Notes: generated by a model from the letters alone, not told the origin. 64,000 nucleotides of DNA from Clostridia bacterium (GCA_017420755.1 JAFQOG010000023.1:1-64000); one strand, 5' to 3'. Shown: positions 32,416 to 44,599, counted from the first letter of the stretch. Numbers and translations are program-made.

Positions 32416-33483
32416 TTAGATATTTTCTATGATTTTTTGTGTAGCTTCAGTTGTGCTTAGGTATTCTCCACCGTGAGATAGGTCTGCTGTGCGATAACCG
32501 TCATTTAAGAATTTATCAACTGCATTTACAATCGCATCGCTTTCCTCTTTGAGTGAGAACGCATAAAGAAGCATCATAGCGCCTGAAAGAATGGTCGCGA
32601 TTGGATTTGCTATATTCTTGCCGGCAATATCTGGGGCTGAGCCGTGAATTGGCTCATAAAGTCCCACAGTAGTGTTTCCAAGGGATGCTGATGGAAGCAT
32701 ACCTATTGAGCCTGTAATTTGTGAAGCCTCGTCGGAAAGAATATCTCCAAACATATTTGTAGTTACAATTACGTCAAATTGCGCAGGGTTACGAACTAAT
32801 TGCATAGCTGCGTTATCAACGAGCATATCGGCAACTTGTACATCCGGGTAGTCCTTTTCCATTTCGTGAACTATCTTTCTCCAGAGTCTTGAGGAATCAA
32901 GAACATTTGCCTTGTCAATGCTTGTTAGCTTTCCGTTTCTCTTCTTTGCTGACTCGTAAGCCACCTTACATATTCTTTCAATTTCCATACGTGAGTAGCA
33001 TTCTGTATCGTATGCCTCCTCACCATATTTACCCTCGCGCATTCCACGCTCACCAAAGTAAATTCCACCTGTAAGCTCACGCACGATTAAAATGTCAAAG
33101 CCATTTTCAACGATATCAGAACGAAGTGGGCAGTCTCCTTTTAAAGCTGGGTAAAGCTTTGCAGGGCGTAGGTTTGTAAAGAGTCCCATAGCCTCACGAA
33201 TGCCAAGAAGTGCCTTTTCCGGACGCATATTACCTGGCAAGGTGTCCCACTTTGGTCCGCCAACAGCACCTAAAAGTACGCTGTCAGATGCTAAGCATCC
33301 CTTTACTGTTTCCTCTGGTAGTGGCTTGCCTGTTGCATCAATAGCGGCGCCACCAATAAGATATGGTGTAAAATTGAATGTGTGACCGAATTTTTTGCCA
33401 ACTGCCTCTAACACCTTAACTGCACTGTCGACAATTTCAGGTCCAATTCCGTCACCCTTTAATAATGCTATATTGTATGTCAT
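32416..33483 (-). CDS. leuB: 3-isopropylmalate dehydrogenase
   Basis: A 355-aa NAD-dependent decarboxylating dehydrogenase. [49 protein letters not shown] and [12 protein letters not shown] with [15 protein letters not shown] are all conserved. It oxidises 3-isopropylmalate to 2-ketoisocaproate. Follows leuD by 14 nt. Confidence 0.97.
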   Translation of the reverse strand: MTYNIALLKGDGIGPEIVDSAVKVLEAVGKKFGHTFNFTPYLIGGAAIDATGKPLPEETVKGCLASDSVLLGAVGGPKWDTLPGNMRPEKALLGIREAMGLFTNLRPAKLYPALKGDCPLRSDIVENGFDILIVRELTGGIYFGERGMREGKYGEEAYDTECYSRMEIERICKVAYESAKKRNGKLTSIDKANVLDSSRLWRKIVHEMEKDYPDVQVADMLVDNAAMQLVRNPAQFDVIVTTNMFGDILSDEASQITGSIGMLPSASLGNTTVGLYEPIHGSAPDIAGKNIANPIATILSGAMMLLYAFSLKEESDAIVNAVDKFLNDGYRTADLSHGGEYLSTTEATQKIIENI

Positions 33484-33497
33484 AATTTTATCCTCTT

Positions 33498-33992
33498 TTA
33501 GTTAAGCTCGCCTTTTTTGATGGATTCAATAAGTCCACCGTTAGTAATAATCTTTTGAATAAACTCCGGGAATGGTTGAGTTTTAAACTCTTTACCGGTT
33601 GTTAAATTGTATATAATTCCGTTGTCAAGGTCGGCTTCAACCCTGTCGCCGTCGCTTATATTGGCAACCGCCTCAGGACACTCAAGAATAGCAAGACCGA
33701 TATTGATTGAGTTACGATAGAAAATTCTTGCAAAGGTATTTGCAATAACGAGTGAAATACCACTTGCCTTAATAGCGATTGGTGCGTGCTCACGGGATGA
33801 GCCACAGCCAAAGTTGTCACCAGCTACCATAATGTCGCCTACCTCTACTCTTTTGGTAAAGTCCTTATCTAAGTCCTCCATACAGTGAGATGCGAGTTCC
33901 TTGTGGTCGCTTGTGTTTAAATATCTTGCTGGGATAATTACGTCTGTATCTACATTATCGCCATATTTGATTACTTTTCCTGTAAATTTCAT
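33498..33992 (-). CDS. leuD: 3-isopropylmalate dehydratase, small subunit
   Basis: A 164-aa swivel-domain subunit of the short, clostridial/archaeal LeuD type. [32 protein letters not shown] and [11 protein letters not shown] are diagnostic. It works with LeuC 11 nt upstream. Confidence 0.96.
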   Translation of the reverse strand: MKFTGKVIKYGDNVDTDVIIPARYLNTSDHKELASHCMEDLDKDFTKRVEVGDIMVAGDNFGCGSSREHAPIAIKASGISLVIANTFARIFYRNSINIGLAILECPEAVANISDGDRVEADLDNGIIYNLTTGKEFKTQPFPEFIQKIITNGGLIESIKKGELN

Positions 33993-34003
33993 AATTATCC
34001 TCC

Positions 34004-35263
34004 TTATATTTTAGCTGGGTCAGCAATTTTACCAGCAATTGCACTTGCTGCAGCTACTGCCGGACTTGCAAGGTAAACCTCGCTTGTTACGTGTCCCATT
34101 CTACCTACAAAGTTACGGTTGGTGGTAGCAACTGCGCGCTCACCAGCGGCTAAAATGCCCATATATCCACCAAGACAAGGTCCACAGGTTGGGGTTGAAA
34201 CCACACAGCCTGCATCAATAAAGATTTTTACAAGACCATTTTCAATAGCCTTTAGGTATATATCTTGAGTTGCGGGAATGATAATTGCACGAACGTTTTT
34301 AGCAATCTTTCTTCCCTTTAAAATCATTGCAGCCTCTTCAATGTCCTTGTATTGACCATTTGTGCAAGAGCCAATAACAACTTGGTCGATTGTGATATCG
34401 CCAATTTCGTCAAAGGTTTTTGTGTTTTCTGGTAGGTGTGGGAATGCAACTGTTGATTTGATAGTGGATAGGTCTATTTCATAAACCTCGTCATACTCTG
34501 CGTCCTCGTCAGCCTTATAAGAAACAATCTCGCGGTCGCTTCTCTCTTTTATATAAGCGATTGTCTCTTCATCAACCTCGAAAATACCATTTTTCGCGCC
34601 TGCCTCAATTGCCATATTGCAAATTGTTAGACGGTCATAAATTGTAAGGGATGAAACGCCCTCGCCAACGAATTCCATTGACTTGTAAAGTGCTCCGTCA
34701 ACACCGATTTTACCAATGATGTGAAGGATAACATCCTTGCCAGAAACGTACTTATTGAGTTTGCCCTTCAAAATGAATTTGATTGCGCTTGGAACCTTGA
34801 ACCAAGCCTTACCTGTTGCCATGCCACAAGCCATATCTGTTGAGCCAACACCAGTTGAGAAAGCACCCAAAGCGCCATATGTACAGGTGTGCGAGTCAGC
34901 GCCGATAACAACATCACCGCTAACTACAAGTCCCTTTTCAGGAAGTAGCGCGTGCTCAATACCCATTCTGCCAACGTCATAGAAGTGTGTAACCTCCTTG
35001 TCGTTACAGAACTCGCGGCACATTTTGCATTGCTCAGCAGCCTTTATATCCTTATTTGGTGCAAAGTGGTCCATAACCATAGTTACCTTTTCCTTATCAT
35101 AAACCTTATCTACACCTATTTTATTAAATTCCTTAATTGCAACAGGAGAGGTAATATCATTACCTAAAACTCTATCAAGATTAACCAAGATAAGTTGTCC
35201 TGCCTCTACCTTGTCAAGCCCTGCATGGGAAGCCAAGATTTTTTGAGTCATTGTCATTGACAT
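34004..35263 (-). CDS. leuC: 3-isopropylmalate dehydratase, large subunit
   Basis: Aconitase-family [4Fe-4S] enzyme, 419 aa. Cluster cysteines lie in VIGSCTNGQ and [28 protein letters not shown] and [10 protein letters not shown] are present. The start is set at 35263 (MSMTMTQKI) behind AAAGGA. An upstream extension of the frame to 35377 only reads through dispersed repeat A and is rejected. Confidence 0.96.
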   Translation of the reverse strand: MSMTMTQKILASHAGLDKVEAGQLILVNLDRVLGNDITSPVAIKEFNKIGVDKVYDKEKVTMVMDHFAPNKDIKAAEQCKMCREFCNDKEVTHFYDVGRMGIEHALLPEKGLVVSGDVVIGADSHTCTYGALGAFSTGVGSTDMACGMATGKAWFKVPSAIKFILKGKLNKYVSGKDVILHIIGKIGVDGALYKSMEFVGEGVSSLTIYDRLTICNMAIEAGAKNGIFEVDEETIAYIKERSDREIVSYKADEDAEYDEVYEIDLSTIKSTVAFPHLPENTKTFDEIGDITIDQVVIGSCTNGQYKDIEEAAMILKGRKIAKNVRAIIIPATQDIYLKAIENGLVKIFIDAGCVVSTPTCGPCLGGYMGILAAGERAVATTNRNFVGRMGHVTSEVYLASPAVAAASAIAGKIADPAKI

Positions 35264-35330
35264 AATTAAAATTCCTTTCAACTTGAAATTTCTAACCGAA
35301 GCACACAGCCTTCTGTGAGCTTTGGTTAAC

Positions 35331-35375
35331 AATCCCTCAGTCAGCAAAGCTGACAGCTCCCTTTGCAAGGGAGCC
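35331..35375. repeat. Dispersed repeat A, copy 2
   Basis: AATCCCTCAGTC, stem AGCAAAGCT, GACAGCTCC and CTTTGCAAGGGAGCC. It sits in the 130-nt gap between ilvD and leuC, so it is transcribed inside the operon and could fold into two hairpins. Confidence 0.8.
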
Positions 35376-35392
35376 ATCTTGCCCGCTTTGTT

Positions 35393-37054
35393 TTATCTGT
35401 TAATAATTGCGCCCTTGTCGGCACTGCTTACCATTTGTGAGTAGCGTTTTAGGTAGCCTGTTAAGTTTTCCTTTTTCTTAATTGGCATTTCTTGTTTTCT
35501 CTTAGCAAGCTCGTCGTCGCTTACCTTGAGCTCAATTTTATATTCAGGAATATTGATTGAGATAATGTCGCCATCCTTAACATATGCGATTGTACCACCA
35601 CTTACAGCCTCAGGAGATACGTGTCCGATTGATGCACCACGAGTAGCACCTGAGAAGCGTCCGTCGGTAATAAGCGCAACGTCCTTATCAAGACCCATAC
35701 CAGCAATTGCTGATGTTGGAGATAGCATTTCTCTCATACCAGGGCCACCACTTGGTCCCTCGTAGCGAATAACAACAACATCGCCCTTAACTATTTTGCC
35801 TGCGTAAATTGCGGCAATAGCCTCCTCCTCGCTCTCGTAAACCTTTGCAGGTCCCTCGTGAACAAGCATTTCCTTAGCTACTGCGCTTCTCTTAACCACG
35901 CATCCATCCGGAGCTAGGTTACCCTTAAGAACTGCAATACCACCAGTTTTTGAATACGGGTTATCAACTGTACGAATTACTGTTTCGTCATAGTTTTTAG
36001 CATTAGCAATATTTTCGCCAAGTGTTTTGCCAGTAGCAGTCATAACACTTGTGTCAAGAAGTCCAAGCTTATCAATTTCCTTGAGCACTGCATAAACACC
36101 ACCTGCTTGATATAAATCCTCCATATATGTAGGACCAGCAGGAGCCAAATGACAGAGGTTAGGTGTCTTTTCGCTGATTTCATTTACGAAATCAAGGTCA
36201 AATTCAACGCCACACTCGTTTGCAATGGCTGGGAGGTGAAGCATACTGTTAGTTGAGCAACCAAGTGCCATATCGGCAGTGATTGCGTTTTTAATAGCTG
36301 CCTCAGTCATAATATCTCTTGGTCTGATATTTTTCTTTATAAGCTCCATAACCTGCATACCGGCATGCTTTGCAAGCTCAATTCTTGCAGAATATACAGC
36401 AGGAATTGTTCCGTTGCCGCATAAGCCCATGCCAAGGACCTCGGTTAAGCAATTCATAGAGTTTGCTGTGTACATACCCGAGCAAGAGCCACAGGTAGGA
36501 CACGCCTTATTTTCAAATTCGCAGAGTCCACACTCGTCAAGTGTTCCAGCTTTATATGAGCCAACTGCCTCAAACATACTGGAAAGACTTGTCTTATGTC
36601 CGTCAACACGGCCGGCAAGCATAGGTCCACCACTAACAAAAACAGTTGGAATATTTAGTCTTGCAGCAGCCATAAGTAAGCCTGGTACGTTTTTGTCGCA
36701 GTTTGGAATCATAACAAGGCCATCAAAGCCGTGTGCCATTACCATTGCCTCAGTTGAGTCAGCAATTAAATCACGAGTAACGAGTGAATATTTCATACCA
36801 ACGTGCCCCATAGCAATACCATCGCATACAGCGATAGCCGGGAACATAATTGGAGTTCCGCCTGCCATAGCAACGCCAAGCTTTACAGCCTCAGTAATTT
36901 TATCAAGGTTCATATGTCCCGGTACTATCTCATTATATGAGCTGACAATACCGATAAGGGGACGGTCAAGCTCCTCCTTGGTTAAGCCAAGTGCTTTATA
37001 TAATGAACGGTGTGGGGCATTATGTGAACCATTTACAATTGTATCTTTTATCAT
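35393..37054 (-). CDS. ilvD: Dihydroxy-acid dehydratase
   Basis: Iron-sulfur dehydratase of 553 aa acting in both valine and isoleucine branches. Cluster ligands are in [13 protein letters not shown] and [27 protein letters not shown] near the start and [19 protein letters not shown] near the end are typical. Followed by a repeat-bearing gap before leuC. Confidence 0.97.
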   Translation of the reverse strand: MIKDTIVNGSHNAPHRSLYKALGLTKEELDRPLIGIVSSYNEIVPGHMNLDKITEAVKLGVAMAGGTPIMFPAIAVCDGIAMGHVGMKYSLVTRDLIADSTEAMVMAHGFDGLVMIPNCDKNVPGLLMAAARLNIPTVFVSGGPMLAGRVDGHKTSLSSMFEAVGSYKAGTLDECGLCEFENKACPTCGSCSGMYTANSMNCLTEVLGMGLCGNGTIPAVYSARIELAKHAGMQVMELIKKNIRPRDIMTEAAIKNAITADMALGCSTNSMLHLPAIANECGVEFDLDFVNEISEKTPNLCHLAPAGPTYMEDLYQAGGVYAVLKEIDKLGLLDTSVMTATGKTLGENIANAKNYDETVIRTVDNPYSKTGGIAVLKGNLAPDGCVVKRSAVAKEMLVHEGPAKVYESEEEAIAAIYAGKIVKGDVVVIRYEGPSGGPGMREMLSPTSAIAGMGLDKDVALITDGRFSGATRGASIGHVSPEAVSGGTIAYVKDGDIISINIPEYKIELKVSDDELAKRKQEMPIKKKENLTGYLKRYSQMVSSADKGAIINR

Positions 37055-37078
37055 TTTTGCACTCCGTTTATTGTTAAC

Positions 37079-37102
37079 GGGAGGGGCAACCCCTCCCCTA
37101 CA
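37079..37102. repeat. Dispersed repeat C, copy 2
   Basis: GGGAGGGG-CAA-CCCCTCCC followed by CTACA is a strong 8-bp inverted repeat between ilvC and ilvD; it could stabilise the upstream mRNA or cause partial termination. Confidence 0.7.
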
Positions 37103-37117
37103 ATTTTAGATTTTTGA

Positions 37118-38709
<1,592 letters not shown>

Positions 38710-38710
38710 C

Positions 38711-40396
38711 TTATTTCTCCCCCTTTTCTGTAATTATATCGTCAATTGAGCCACCTGGTGGGAGCATCGGAAGAACGAATTCATCCTTATCAATTGCCGT
38801 GTCAATAACAACAGGACCATTGATTGTAATCGCCTTTTTAAACGCCTTTTCGAATTCCTCTAAATTGGTTGCCCTCATACCTGTTGCACCAAAAGCCTCA
38901 GCGAGCTTAACAAAGTCGGTCTTTCTTTCGAGAACCGTGTTTGAAAATCTCTTGCCAAAGAATAGGTTTTGCCATTGACGAACCATACCGAGAACGCCGT
39001 TGTTACAAAGAACTATTACAAGTGGAACATTATATGTAACTGCTGTTGCAAGCTCGTTTAGGTTCATACCAAAGCTACCATCTCCAGTTACTAAAACTGT
39101 TGGGTCGTTTGTTGCAACCCTTGCACCGATTGCAGCGCCAAGACCGAAGCCCATTGTACCAAGACCACCACTTGAAACAAAGCGTCTTGTTGTATCAAAT
39201 TTAGCGTATTGAGCAGCCCACATCTGGTGCTGACCAACGTCTGTTGTGATTATTGTTCTTGGCAACTTATATTTATTGATTACGTCGAACATCATCTTTG
39301 GTGTCATACGATCACCAGCTATCTTTTCAGCCTTCTTTGCGATTTCTTCTTCCTTTGCCTTGTAAGAATGAACCTCTTTTATCCATTCTGGCTTTTCGCT
39401 CTTTTCAACCTTGTCTAAAATTCTTAAAAATGAATCGCGAACATCGGCAACAATACCGAGGTCGACATTTACATTTTTATTAATCTCAGCGAAATCGGGA
39501 TCAAGCTGAATAATCTTTGAATTTTTAGCAAACTTTGCTGTGTTACCTGTTGCTCTATCACTAAAGCGAACACCAACACCAATTATGAGGTCGGCGTGCT
39601 TTTGAGAAATTGAAGATGCGTAATGTCCGTGCATACCTTGCATTCCAAGGAATCTATCATAATCATCCGGAACTGCTGAAAGACCCATAAATGAGCAACC
39701 GATACAAGCATCAATTTTTTCAGCAAGCTCAATTATTTCCTTGCCCATTTTAAGACCAGCAGCGCCACCACCGATATAGATATAAGGCTTTTTAGCCTCG
39801 TTGATAAGAGCAACTGCCTCATCAATTGAAGCCTCATCTGCCTTTGGAAGTGGAATTTTTTCTACAATTCCTTGTGGCTCAAAATCATAAACCGCAACCT
39901 GAACATCCTTCGGTACGTCAACAAGAACTGGACCCGGTCTGCCTGATTTTGCGATTTGGAAAGCCTCACGAATTGAGTCTGCCAAATCCTCCACTTTATT
40001 TACAAAATAATTGTGCTTTGTTATTGGCAATGTAACGCCTGTAATATCAATTTCTTGGAATGAGTCCTTACCGATAAGTGAGCAAGGAACGTTTCCTGTA
40101 ATTGCTACCATCGGGATTGAGTCAAGCATTGCTGTTGCAATACCAGTAACTAAGTTGGTAGCACCTGGGCCTGAGGTTGCAATACAAACGCCAACCTTAC
40201 CCGTTGCACGTGAGTAGCCGTCTGCTGCGTGAGCAGCGCCCTGCTCGTGTGCTGTTAAGATGTGATTGATTCTATCACTATTTTTATAAAGTGCATCATA
40301 AATATTAATAACTTGTCCGCCTGGATAACCGAAAACGTCGGTGGTTCCCTGCTCAATAAGCGTATTGATAATTATCTCTGCGCCTGTCATTTTCAT
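38711..40396 (-). CDS. ilvB: Acetolactate synthase, catalytic subunit
   Basis: TPP- and FAD-dependent enzyme of 561 aa. N-terminal FGYPGGQVINIYDAL and HEQGAAHAADGYSRATG with the catalytic Glu, a central FAD domain, and the TPP motif GDGSFGMNLNELATAV-type block near residue 440. Condenses pyruvate to acetolactate. Downstream of leuA by 23 nt, with AGGAGG before its ATG. Confidence 0.96.
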   Translation of the reverse strand: MKMTGAEIIINTLIEQGTTDVFGYPGGQVINIYDALYKNSDRINHILTAHEQGAAHAADGYSRATGKVGVCIATSGPGATNLVTGIATAMLDSIPMVAITGNVPCSLIGKDSFQEIDITGVTLPITKHNYFVNKVEDLADSIREAFQIAKSGRPGPVLVDVPKDVQVAVYDFEPQGIVEKIPLPKADEASIDEAVALINEAKKPYIYIGGGAAGLKMGKEIIELAEKIDACIGCSFMGLSAVPDDYDRFLGMQGMHGHYASSISQKHADLIIGVGVRFSDRATGNTAKFAKNSKIIQLDPDFAEINKNVNVDLGIVADVRDSFLRILDKVEKSEKPEWIKEVHSYKAKEEEIAKKAEKIAGDRMTPKMMFDVINKYKLPRTIITTDVGQHQMWAAQYAKFDTTRRFVSSGGLGTMGFGLGAAIGARVATNDPTVLVTGDGSFGMNLNELATAVTYNVPLVIVLCNNGVLGMVRQWQNLFFGKRFSNTVLERKTDFVKLAEAFGATGMRATNLEEFEKAFKKAITINGPVVIDTAIDKDEFVLPMLPPGGSIDDIITEKGEK

Positions 40397-40419
40397 ATTG
40401 TTTTCCTCCTTTTTGGGGG

Positions 40420-42078
40420 TTATTTATTTAGCATTATATTTACTGCACTTACAAGTGCCTTTACTGAGGAAACGATAATATCGCTATCAATTCCTGCACC
40501 GTAATATGCTTTATCGTTAAACTTAATGCTTACGTATGAGGATGCCTTGGAGCTTGATTTACCCTCAAGGTCGTGCTCTGTGTAGCTGTCAAATATGTAA
40601 TCAATACCGATTACATCCTTTATGGCATTGGAAACGGCGTCTAAGCGTCCATTTCCCTCGGAGACTCGAACATACGAAACTCCGTTATATTTAATTGTAC
40701 ATTCAGCAACGATGCCACCATCCTTATCGGTATAAACTGCTCTTTCGACATCGACTGGTGTATTAACATTAACAAAATCGCGAATAAAGATGTCGTAAAC
40801 CTCTTTTGGTTGGAGTTCTCTATGCTCGTGGTCTGAAATGCTCTTGACGTGGTAGCCAAACGCCTCTCTCATTTTAGGAGGTAATACGTGCTTGAATTGT
40901 GTTTCGAGTATGTAACCAATTCCACCCTTACCTGATTGAGAGTTAATTCTAATAACGTCAGCCTCATAGACTCTACCAACGTCGGTTGGGTCGATTGGAA
41001 GATATGGAACGTTCCAAATCTTATTTTCGCCCTCTCTAAACTTCATACCCTTAGCAATTGCGTCTTGGTGCGAGCCACTAAATGCAGCAAAGACAAGCTG
41101 ACCGCTGTATGGCTGTCTTTCATAAACGTGCATTCTTGTAACCTTTTCATAAACCTCAGTAATTGCAGGAAGGTTTGAAAAATCAAGTCCTGGATCAACG
41201 CCCTGTGAGTACATATTAAGAGCGAGTGTAATAATGTCAACATTACCAGTTCTTTCGCCATTTCCAAAGAGCGTGCCCTCAATTCTATCGCCACCTGCTA
41301 AAAGTCCCATTTCGCTATCTGCCACAGCGCAGCCACGGTCATTGTGTGGGTGGAGCGAGATTATTACATTCTCACGACAGTTAAGGTTCTTTGACATATA
41401 TTCAACCTGATTTGCATAAACGTGAGGCATTGAGTGCGAAACGGTAACAGGAAGATTGATAATAACCTTGTTATCGGGTGTCGGCTTCCAGATATTTATG
41501 ACCTCGTTACAAATTTCAAGAGCAAATCCCGGCTCGGTGCCTGTAAAGCTTTCAGGAGAATATTCAAATGTAACCTTACCCTTTGCCTTTGCCTTATATT
41601 CATTACACAGATTTGCACCGAATTTGGCAATTTCAATAATTTCTTCCTTGCTTTTTTTGAAAACCTGCTCTCTTTGAGCAACAGATGTAGAGTTATATAA
41701 GTGAACAACTGCGTGCTTTGCGCCATCGATTGCCTCGAAGGTTTTAGCAATGATGTGCTCTCTTGATTGAGTAAGCACTTGAATTGTTACATCATCGGGT
41801 ATTAAATTGTTTTCAATAAGTGTTCTACAAAACTCGTATTCAGTTTCAGATGCAGCTGGGAAGCCGATTTCAATTTCCTTAAATCCAACCTTGCAAAGTA
41901 GCTTAAAAAACTCCAGCTTTTCCTCAAGTGACATCGGAATAATTAAAGCTTGGTTGCCGTCACGCAAGTCAACGCTACACCAAATTGGTGGATTTTCAAT
42001 TGAGTCCTTTTTCGCCCAATCCATTGTAACACCGGATGGAGCAAAATATTGTTTTGAATACTTTTTGAAATTTTCCAT
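40420..42078 (-). CDS. leuA: 2-isopropylmalate synthase (LeuA type 2)
   Basis: A 552-aa HMGL-like enzyme of the longer type (also in yeast and actinobacteria). IWCSVDLRDGNQALI binds the metal and substrate, FSNLPAI-type and SLHPHNDRG segments form the barrel, and residues 430-552 are the leucine-binding LeuA dimer domain. ATG 42078 with AAAGGA eight nt upstream is preferred to an ATG nine codons earlier. First structural gene behind the leucine T-box. Confidence 0.95.
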   Translation of the reverse strand: MENFKKYSKQYFAPSGVTMDWAKKDSIENPPIWCSVDLRDGNQALIIPMSLEEKLEFFKLLCKVGFKEIEIGFPAASETEYEFCRTLIENNLIPDDVTIQVLTQSREHIIAKTFEAIDGAKHAVVHLYNSTSVAQREQVFKKSKEEIIEIAKFGANLCNEYKAKAKGKVTFEYSPESFTGTEPGFALEICNEVINIWKPTPDNKVIINLPVTVSHSMPHVYANQVEYMSKNLNCRENVIISLHPHNDRGCAVADSEMGLLAGGDRIEGTLFGNGERTGNVDIITLALNMYSQGVDPGLDFSNLPAITEVYEKVTRMHVYERQPYSGQLVFAAFSGSHQDAIAKGMKFREGENKIWNVPYLPIDPTDVGRVYEADVIRINSQSGKGGIGYILETQFKHVLPPKMREAFGYHVKSISDHEHRELQPKEVYDIFIRDFVNVNTPVDVERAVYTDKDGGIVAECTIKYNGVSYVRVSEGNGRLDAVSNAIKDVIGIDYIFDSYTEHDLEGKSSSKASSYVSIKFNDKAYYGAGIDSDIIVSSVKALVSAVNIMLNK

Positions 42079-42130
42079 AGTTAAATCCTTTCTTTGAGTG
42101 AGCATGGGATGTGTAAACCGGATGCTTTAA

Positions 42131-42178
42131 AAACAAAAAGCCTCTTTACGCAACTATCCCTGTGCATAAAGAGACGAA
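42131..42178 (-). terminator. T-box attenuator terminator
   Basis: On the minus strand CTCTTTATGCA pairs with TGCGTAAAGAG, followed by GCTTTTTGTTTTT. The 5' arm follows directly on the T-box sequence, allowing the alternative antiterminator. Confidence 0.85.
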
Positions 42179-42390
42179 GATTTCTCCGCGGTACCACTCT
42201 TACTTGACGAATAAACGCCCACTCGTGTTCTGTCAATCAACAAAACTCCTCGCTAACGGGAGGACCCGTCCAAATCTACTAGATAAAAATCGTTGGGTTG
42301 GAAACTCCAGGATGAGACAAATATATTCCCCTTATTGCCTTGCACCGTACGGCAACTCTCTTAAAAGGCTCGTATATTTTATTTCCCTTC
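42131..42390 (-). promoter_or_regulatory. T-box leader, leucine-specific
   Basis: The minus-strand leader of leuA contains the T-box core AGAGTGGTACCGCGGAGA (near 42194-42178), whose bulge pairs with the CCA end of uncharged tRNA. Upstream are the AG-box-like AAGAGAGTTGCC and, in the specifier region, TCTCATCCTGGAGT, offering CTC as a leucine specifier codon. When tRNA-Leu is uncharged, the terminator should be replaced by an antiterminator and the whole ilv-leu operon expressed. Confidence 0.92.
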
Positions 42391-42408
42391 TTTGTCTATA
42401 TGCTATGT

Positions 42409-42437
42409 ATTTTAAACTATTTATTTTAATTTGTCAA
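42409..42437 (-). promoter_or_regulatory. Promoter of the ilv-leu operon
   Basis: Minus-strand TTGACA (42437-42432) and TAAAAT (42414-42409) with 17-nt spacing place the start near 42402, just ahead of the T-box stem I. Confidence 0.8.
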
Positions 42438-42507
42438 TAGTTATTTTATATTTTTTTATTATATACGCAAAAAAATTTTTATATTTAGTTGATTAAGTTA
42501 ACGATTT

Positions 42508-42540
42508 ACAAAAAAAGCAAGCCGTTTGGCTTGCTTTTCC
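42508..42540 (-). terminator. Terminator of ilvE
   Basis: AAGCAAGCC-AAAC-GGCTTGCTT with a T-tract on the minus strand, directly after the ilvE stop. Confidence 0.85.
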
Positions 42541-43608
42541 TTATTTTGTTACTGTGTGAATCCAACCGTACTTGTCTTCCTTTTTGCCCCATTGGATTCC
42601 TGTCAAGGTGTCATAAAGCTCTTGTGTTACTTTACCGATTTTTCCACCATTTACATCATATTCCTTGCCGTTATATGAGAATCTGCCGATTGGTGAAACG
42701 ACTGCAGCTGTGCCACAGCCCCAAGCCTCCTCAAGCTTGCCGTTTTCAAGTGCCTCCACCAACTCGTCAACTGAAAGGAGTCTTTCATTAACCTTGTATC
42801 CCATATCCTTTAAAACAGCGATGCATGATTTTCTTGTAATACCAGGCAAGATTGAGCCTGTGAGCATTGGTGTAACAATTTCACCATCAATCTTGAACAT
42901 AACATTCATAGCGCCAACCTCTTCGATATACTTTCTATGTACACCGTCAAGCCAAAGAACCTGTGAATATCCAACCCTTGCAGCCTTCTCGCCAGCTCGG
43001 TTAGATGCCGCATAGTTACCACCGCATTTAACAGCGCCAGTGCCACCCTTAACTGCTCTTACATCCTCGGATTCAATCATAATTTTAACAGGGTTGATTC
43101 CCTCTGCATAATAGCTACCACTTGGGGAAGCTATAATCATAAATGTTGCTCTTTGAACGGTATGAACACCGAGAGTTTCATCATTACCAAACATATAAGG
43201 ACGAAGGTAAAGTGATGTGCCAAATGAATAAGGAACGAAGTCCTTTTCAAGCTCTACAAATGTTGTCAATGCTTGTAAAAAGTCGTTTTCATCTATTTTA
43301 GGTAGGCACATTCTTTCAGCTGAATCGTTCATTCTTCTTATGTTTTCCATAGGTCTAAACAAACGAATTTCGCCAGATTCTGTTCTGTATGCCTTTAATC
43401 CCTCAAAAATTTCAGCACCATAGTGCAAAACAGTTGATGCTGGGTGCAAGGAGATTCTGCCAAATGGCTCGATTCTTGCATTGAACCAGCCCTTACCCGC
43501 CTCATAGTCCATTACGAACATATGGTCAGAAAAGAACTTTCCAAAGCCAAGCTCATTTTCAGGAATCATTTTTTTAGGGGATGTTGTTTTAGTAATTTTA
43601 ATTTCCAT
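42541..43608 (-). CDS. ilvE: Branched-chain amino acid aminotransferase
   Basis: Fold-type IV PLP enzyme of 355 aa, the longer BCAT type. Seen are HYGAEIFEGLKAYR, LYLRPYMFG, the PLP lysine region GTGAVKCGGNYAAS, YIEEVGAMNVMF and GSILPGITRKS. It performs the last step of Leu, Ile and Val synthesis. ATG 43608 follows GAGGTG; the frame's upstream start has none. Own promoter and terminator, so regulated apart from the T-box operon. Confidence 0.95.
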   Translation of the reverse strand: MEIKITKTTSPKKMIPENELGFGKFFSDHMFVMDYEAGKGWFNARIEPFGRISLHPASTVLHYGAEIFEGLKAYRTESGEIRLFRPMENIRRMNDSAERMCLPKIDENDFLQALTTFVELEKDFVPYSFGTSLYLRPYMFGNDETLGVHTVQRATFMIIASPSGSYYAEGINPVKIMIESEDVRAVKGGTGAVKCGGNYAASNRAGEKAARVGYSQVLWLDGVHRKYIEEVGAMNVMFKIDGEIVTPMLTGSILPGITRKSCIAVLKDMGYKVNERLLSVDELVEALENGKLEEAWGCGTAAVVSPIGRFSYNGKEYDVNGGKIGKVTQELYDTLTGIQWGKKEDKYGWIHTVTK

Positions 43609-43665
43609 AGTTTTCACCTCGAATAGGCAAGGAGCATATTTCAATCTATAAGTATGATAGAAATA

Positions 43666-43694
43666 ATCATATCACACATATTTTATCAAGTCAA
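43666..43694 (-). promoter_or_regulatory. Promoter of ilvE
   Basis: Minus-strand TTGACT (43694-43689) and TATGAT (43671-43666), 17-nt spacer. No T-box is visible in the leader. Confidence 0.65.
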
Positions 43695-43750
43695 TATTTT
43701 TAAAGCAATTTTTCGAAAAAATTTTAGCACTTTAAAGTGATAAAATAATA

Positions 43751-43780
43751 AGGAAGAAAAACCAAGCCGATTTTTCTTCC
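43751..43780 (-). terminator. Terminator of the HAD phosphatase gene
   Basis: GGAAGAAAAA and TTTTTCTTCC form a stem between ilvE and the HAD gene, T-rich on the minus strand. Confidence 0.6.
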
Positions 43781-43788
43781 CTGTTTTT

Positions 43789-44436
43789 TCATATAAGTAG
43801 CTTCTCAATCTCGTTAGCTGAATCGAAAACATAGGTTGCACCAGCATTTTCAAGCTCCTCTCTTGAGCCATAGCCGAAGGTTACACCTATTGAATCGATG
43901 CCGAATTTGTTTGCGCTATTGATATCAAACATACGGTCACCAACCATAATGGTTGCTTCTTTTTTTGCCCCCGATGTTTCAAATGCATATTTCATAACCT
44001 CATCCTTGGTCGCACGGGTTTTTTCATCCATTGTGGCGCCACAAGCGAAGTCGAAATATTTCATAATATCAAAATGGTTGAGAATTTTATGGGCATACTC
44101 CTCAGGCTTTGAGGTGCATAAAACAACCTTGTAGCCATTTGCCTTAAGACCTTTCAAAAGAGATTCTATTCCCTCGTAAACATAGCATTCAAAAATACCT
44201 TTTTCACGATAATATTCACGATAAATTTTTATACCCAGTGTCGCTTTTTCGTCATCAAAGCCATAAAATTCCTTGAAGGAATGAGCAAGAGGTGGTCCGA
44301 TAAATTTAAGTGCCTTTTCCTTTATTTCATTTATTCCAAATTTTTTTAGCGCATATAAAACGGAATTAGACACTCCCTCGCCTGAATCTATAACTGTGCC
44401 ATCCAAATCAAAGAAAACGGTGTTGTATTTTGCCAT
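43789..44436 (-). CDS. HAD hydrolase, phosphoglycolate-phosphatase-like
   Basis: A 215-aa HAD phosphatase with a helical cap. Motif I is FFDLDGTVIDS, motif II LCTSK, motif III the Lys in TRATKDEV and motif IV VGDRMFDINSA. Closest in appearance to Gph/PpaX. The substrate is uncertain (phosphoglycolate, pyrophosphate or a sugar phosphate). Monocistronic. Confidence 0.88.
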   Translation of the reverse strand: MAKYNTVFFDLDGTVIDSGEGVSNSVLYALKKFGINEIKEKALKFIGPPLAHSFKEFYGFDDEKATLGIKIYREYYREKGIFECYVYEGIESLLKGLKANGYKVVLCTSKPEEYAHKILNHFDIMKYFDFACGATMDEKTRATKDEVMKYAFETSGAKKEATIMVGDRMFDINSANKFGIDSIGVTFGYGSREELENAGATYVFDSANEIEKLLI

Positions 44437-44466
44437 TTTTTGAGTCTCCTTATTTTGTTAAATAAA

Positions 44467-44495
44467 TACTAACATAAAGCAATAAATTTGTCAAG
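44467..44495 (-). promoter_or_regulatory. Promoter of the HAD phosphatase gene
   Basis: Minus-strand TTGACA (44495-44490) and TAGTAT (44472-44467), 17-nt spacer. Confidence 0.6.
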
Positions 44496-44542
44496 AAAAA
44501 GGAGCTATACTTAAATATTTTATTTTACTATGATATTTAATA

Positions 44543-44570
44543 TTGACTTTTCTGTTGGCTTTGATATAAT
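44543..44570 (+). promoter_or_regulatory. Promoter of the MATE gene
   Basis: TTGACT 44543-44548 and TATAAT 44565-44570, 16-nt spacer, 30 nt before the start codon. Confidence 0.65.
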
Positions 44571-44599
44571 ATATGTCGAGATTATTTTAGGAGGTTTTT

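Noticed and set aside
35264..35377. Upstream extension of leuC
   Set aside because: It translates dispersed repeat A and lacks a binding site; the LeuC family starts at the later Met.
36279..37109. 276-codon plus-strand frame opposite ilvD
   Set aside because: Exact antisense of the conserved dehydratase; composition reflects ilvD codons.
42162..42440. Plus-strand frame across the T-box region
   Set aside because: It is antisense to a conserved T-box leader and has no family resemblance.
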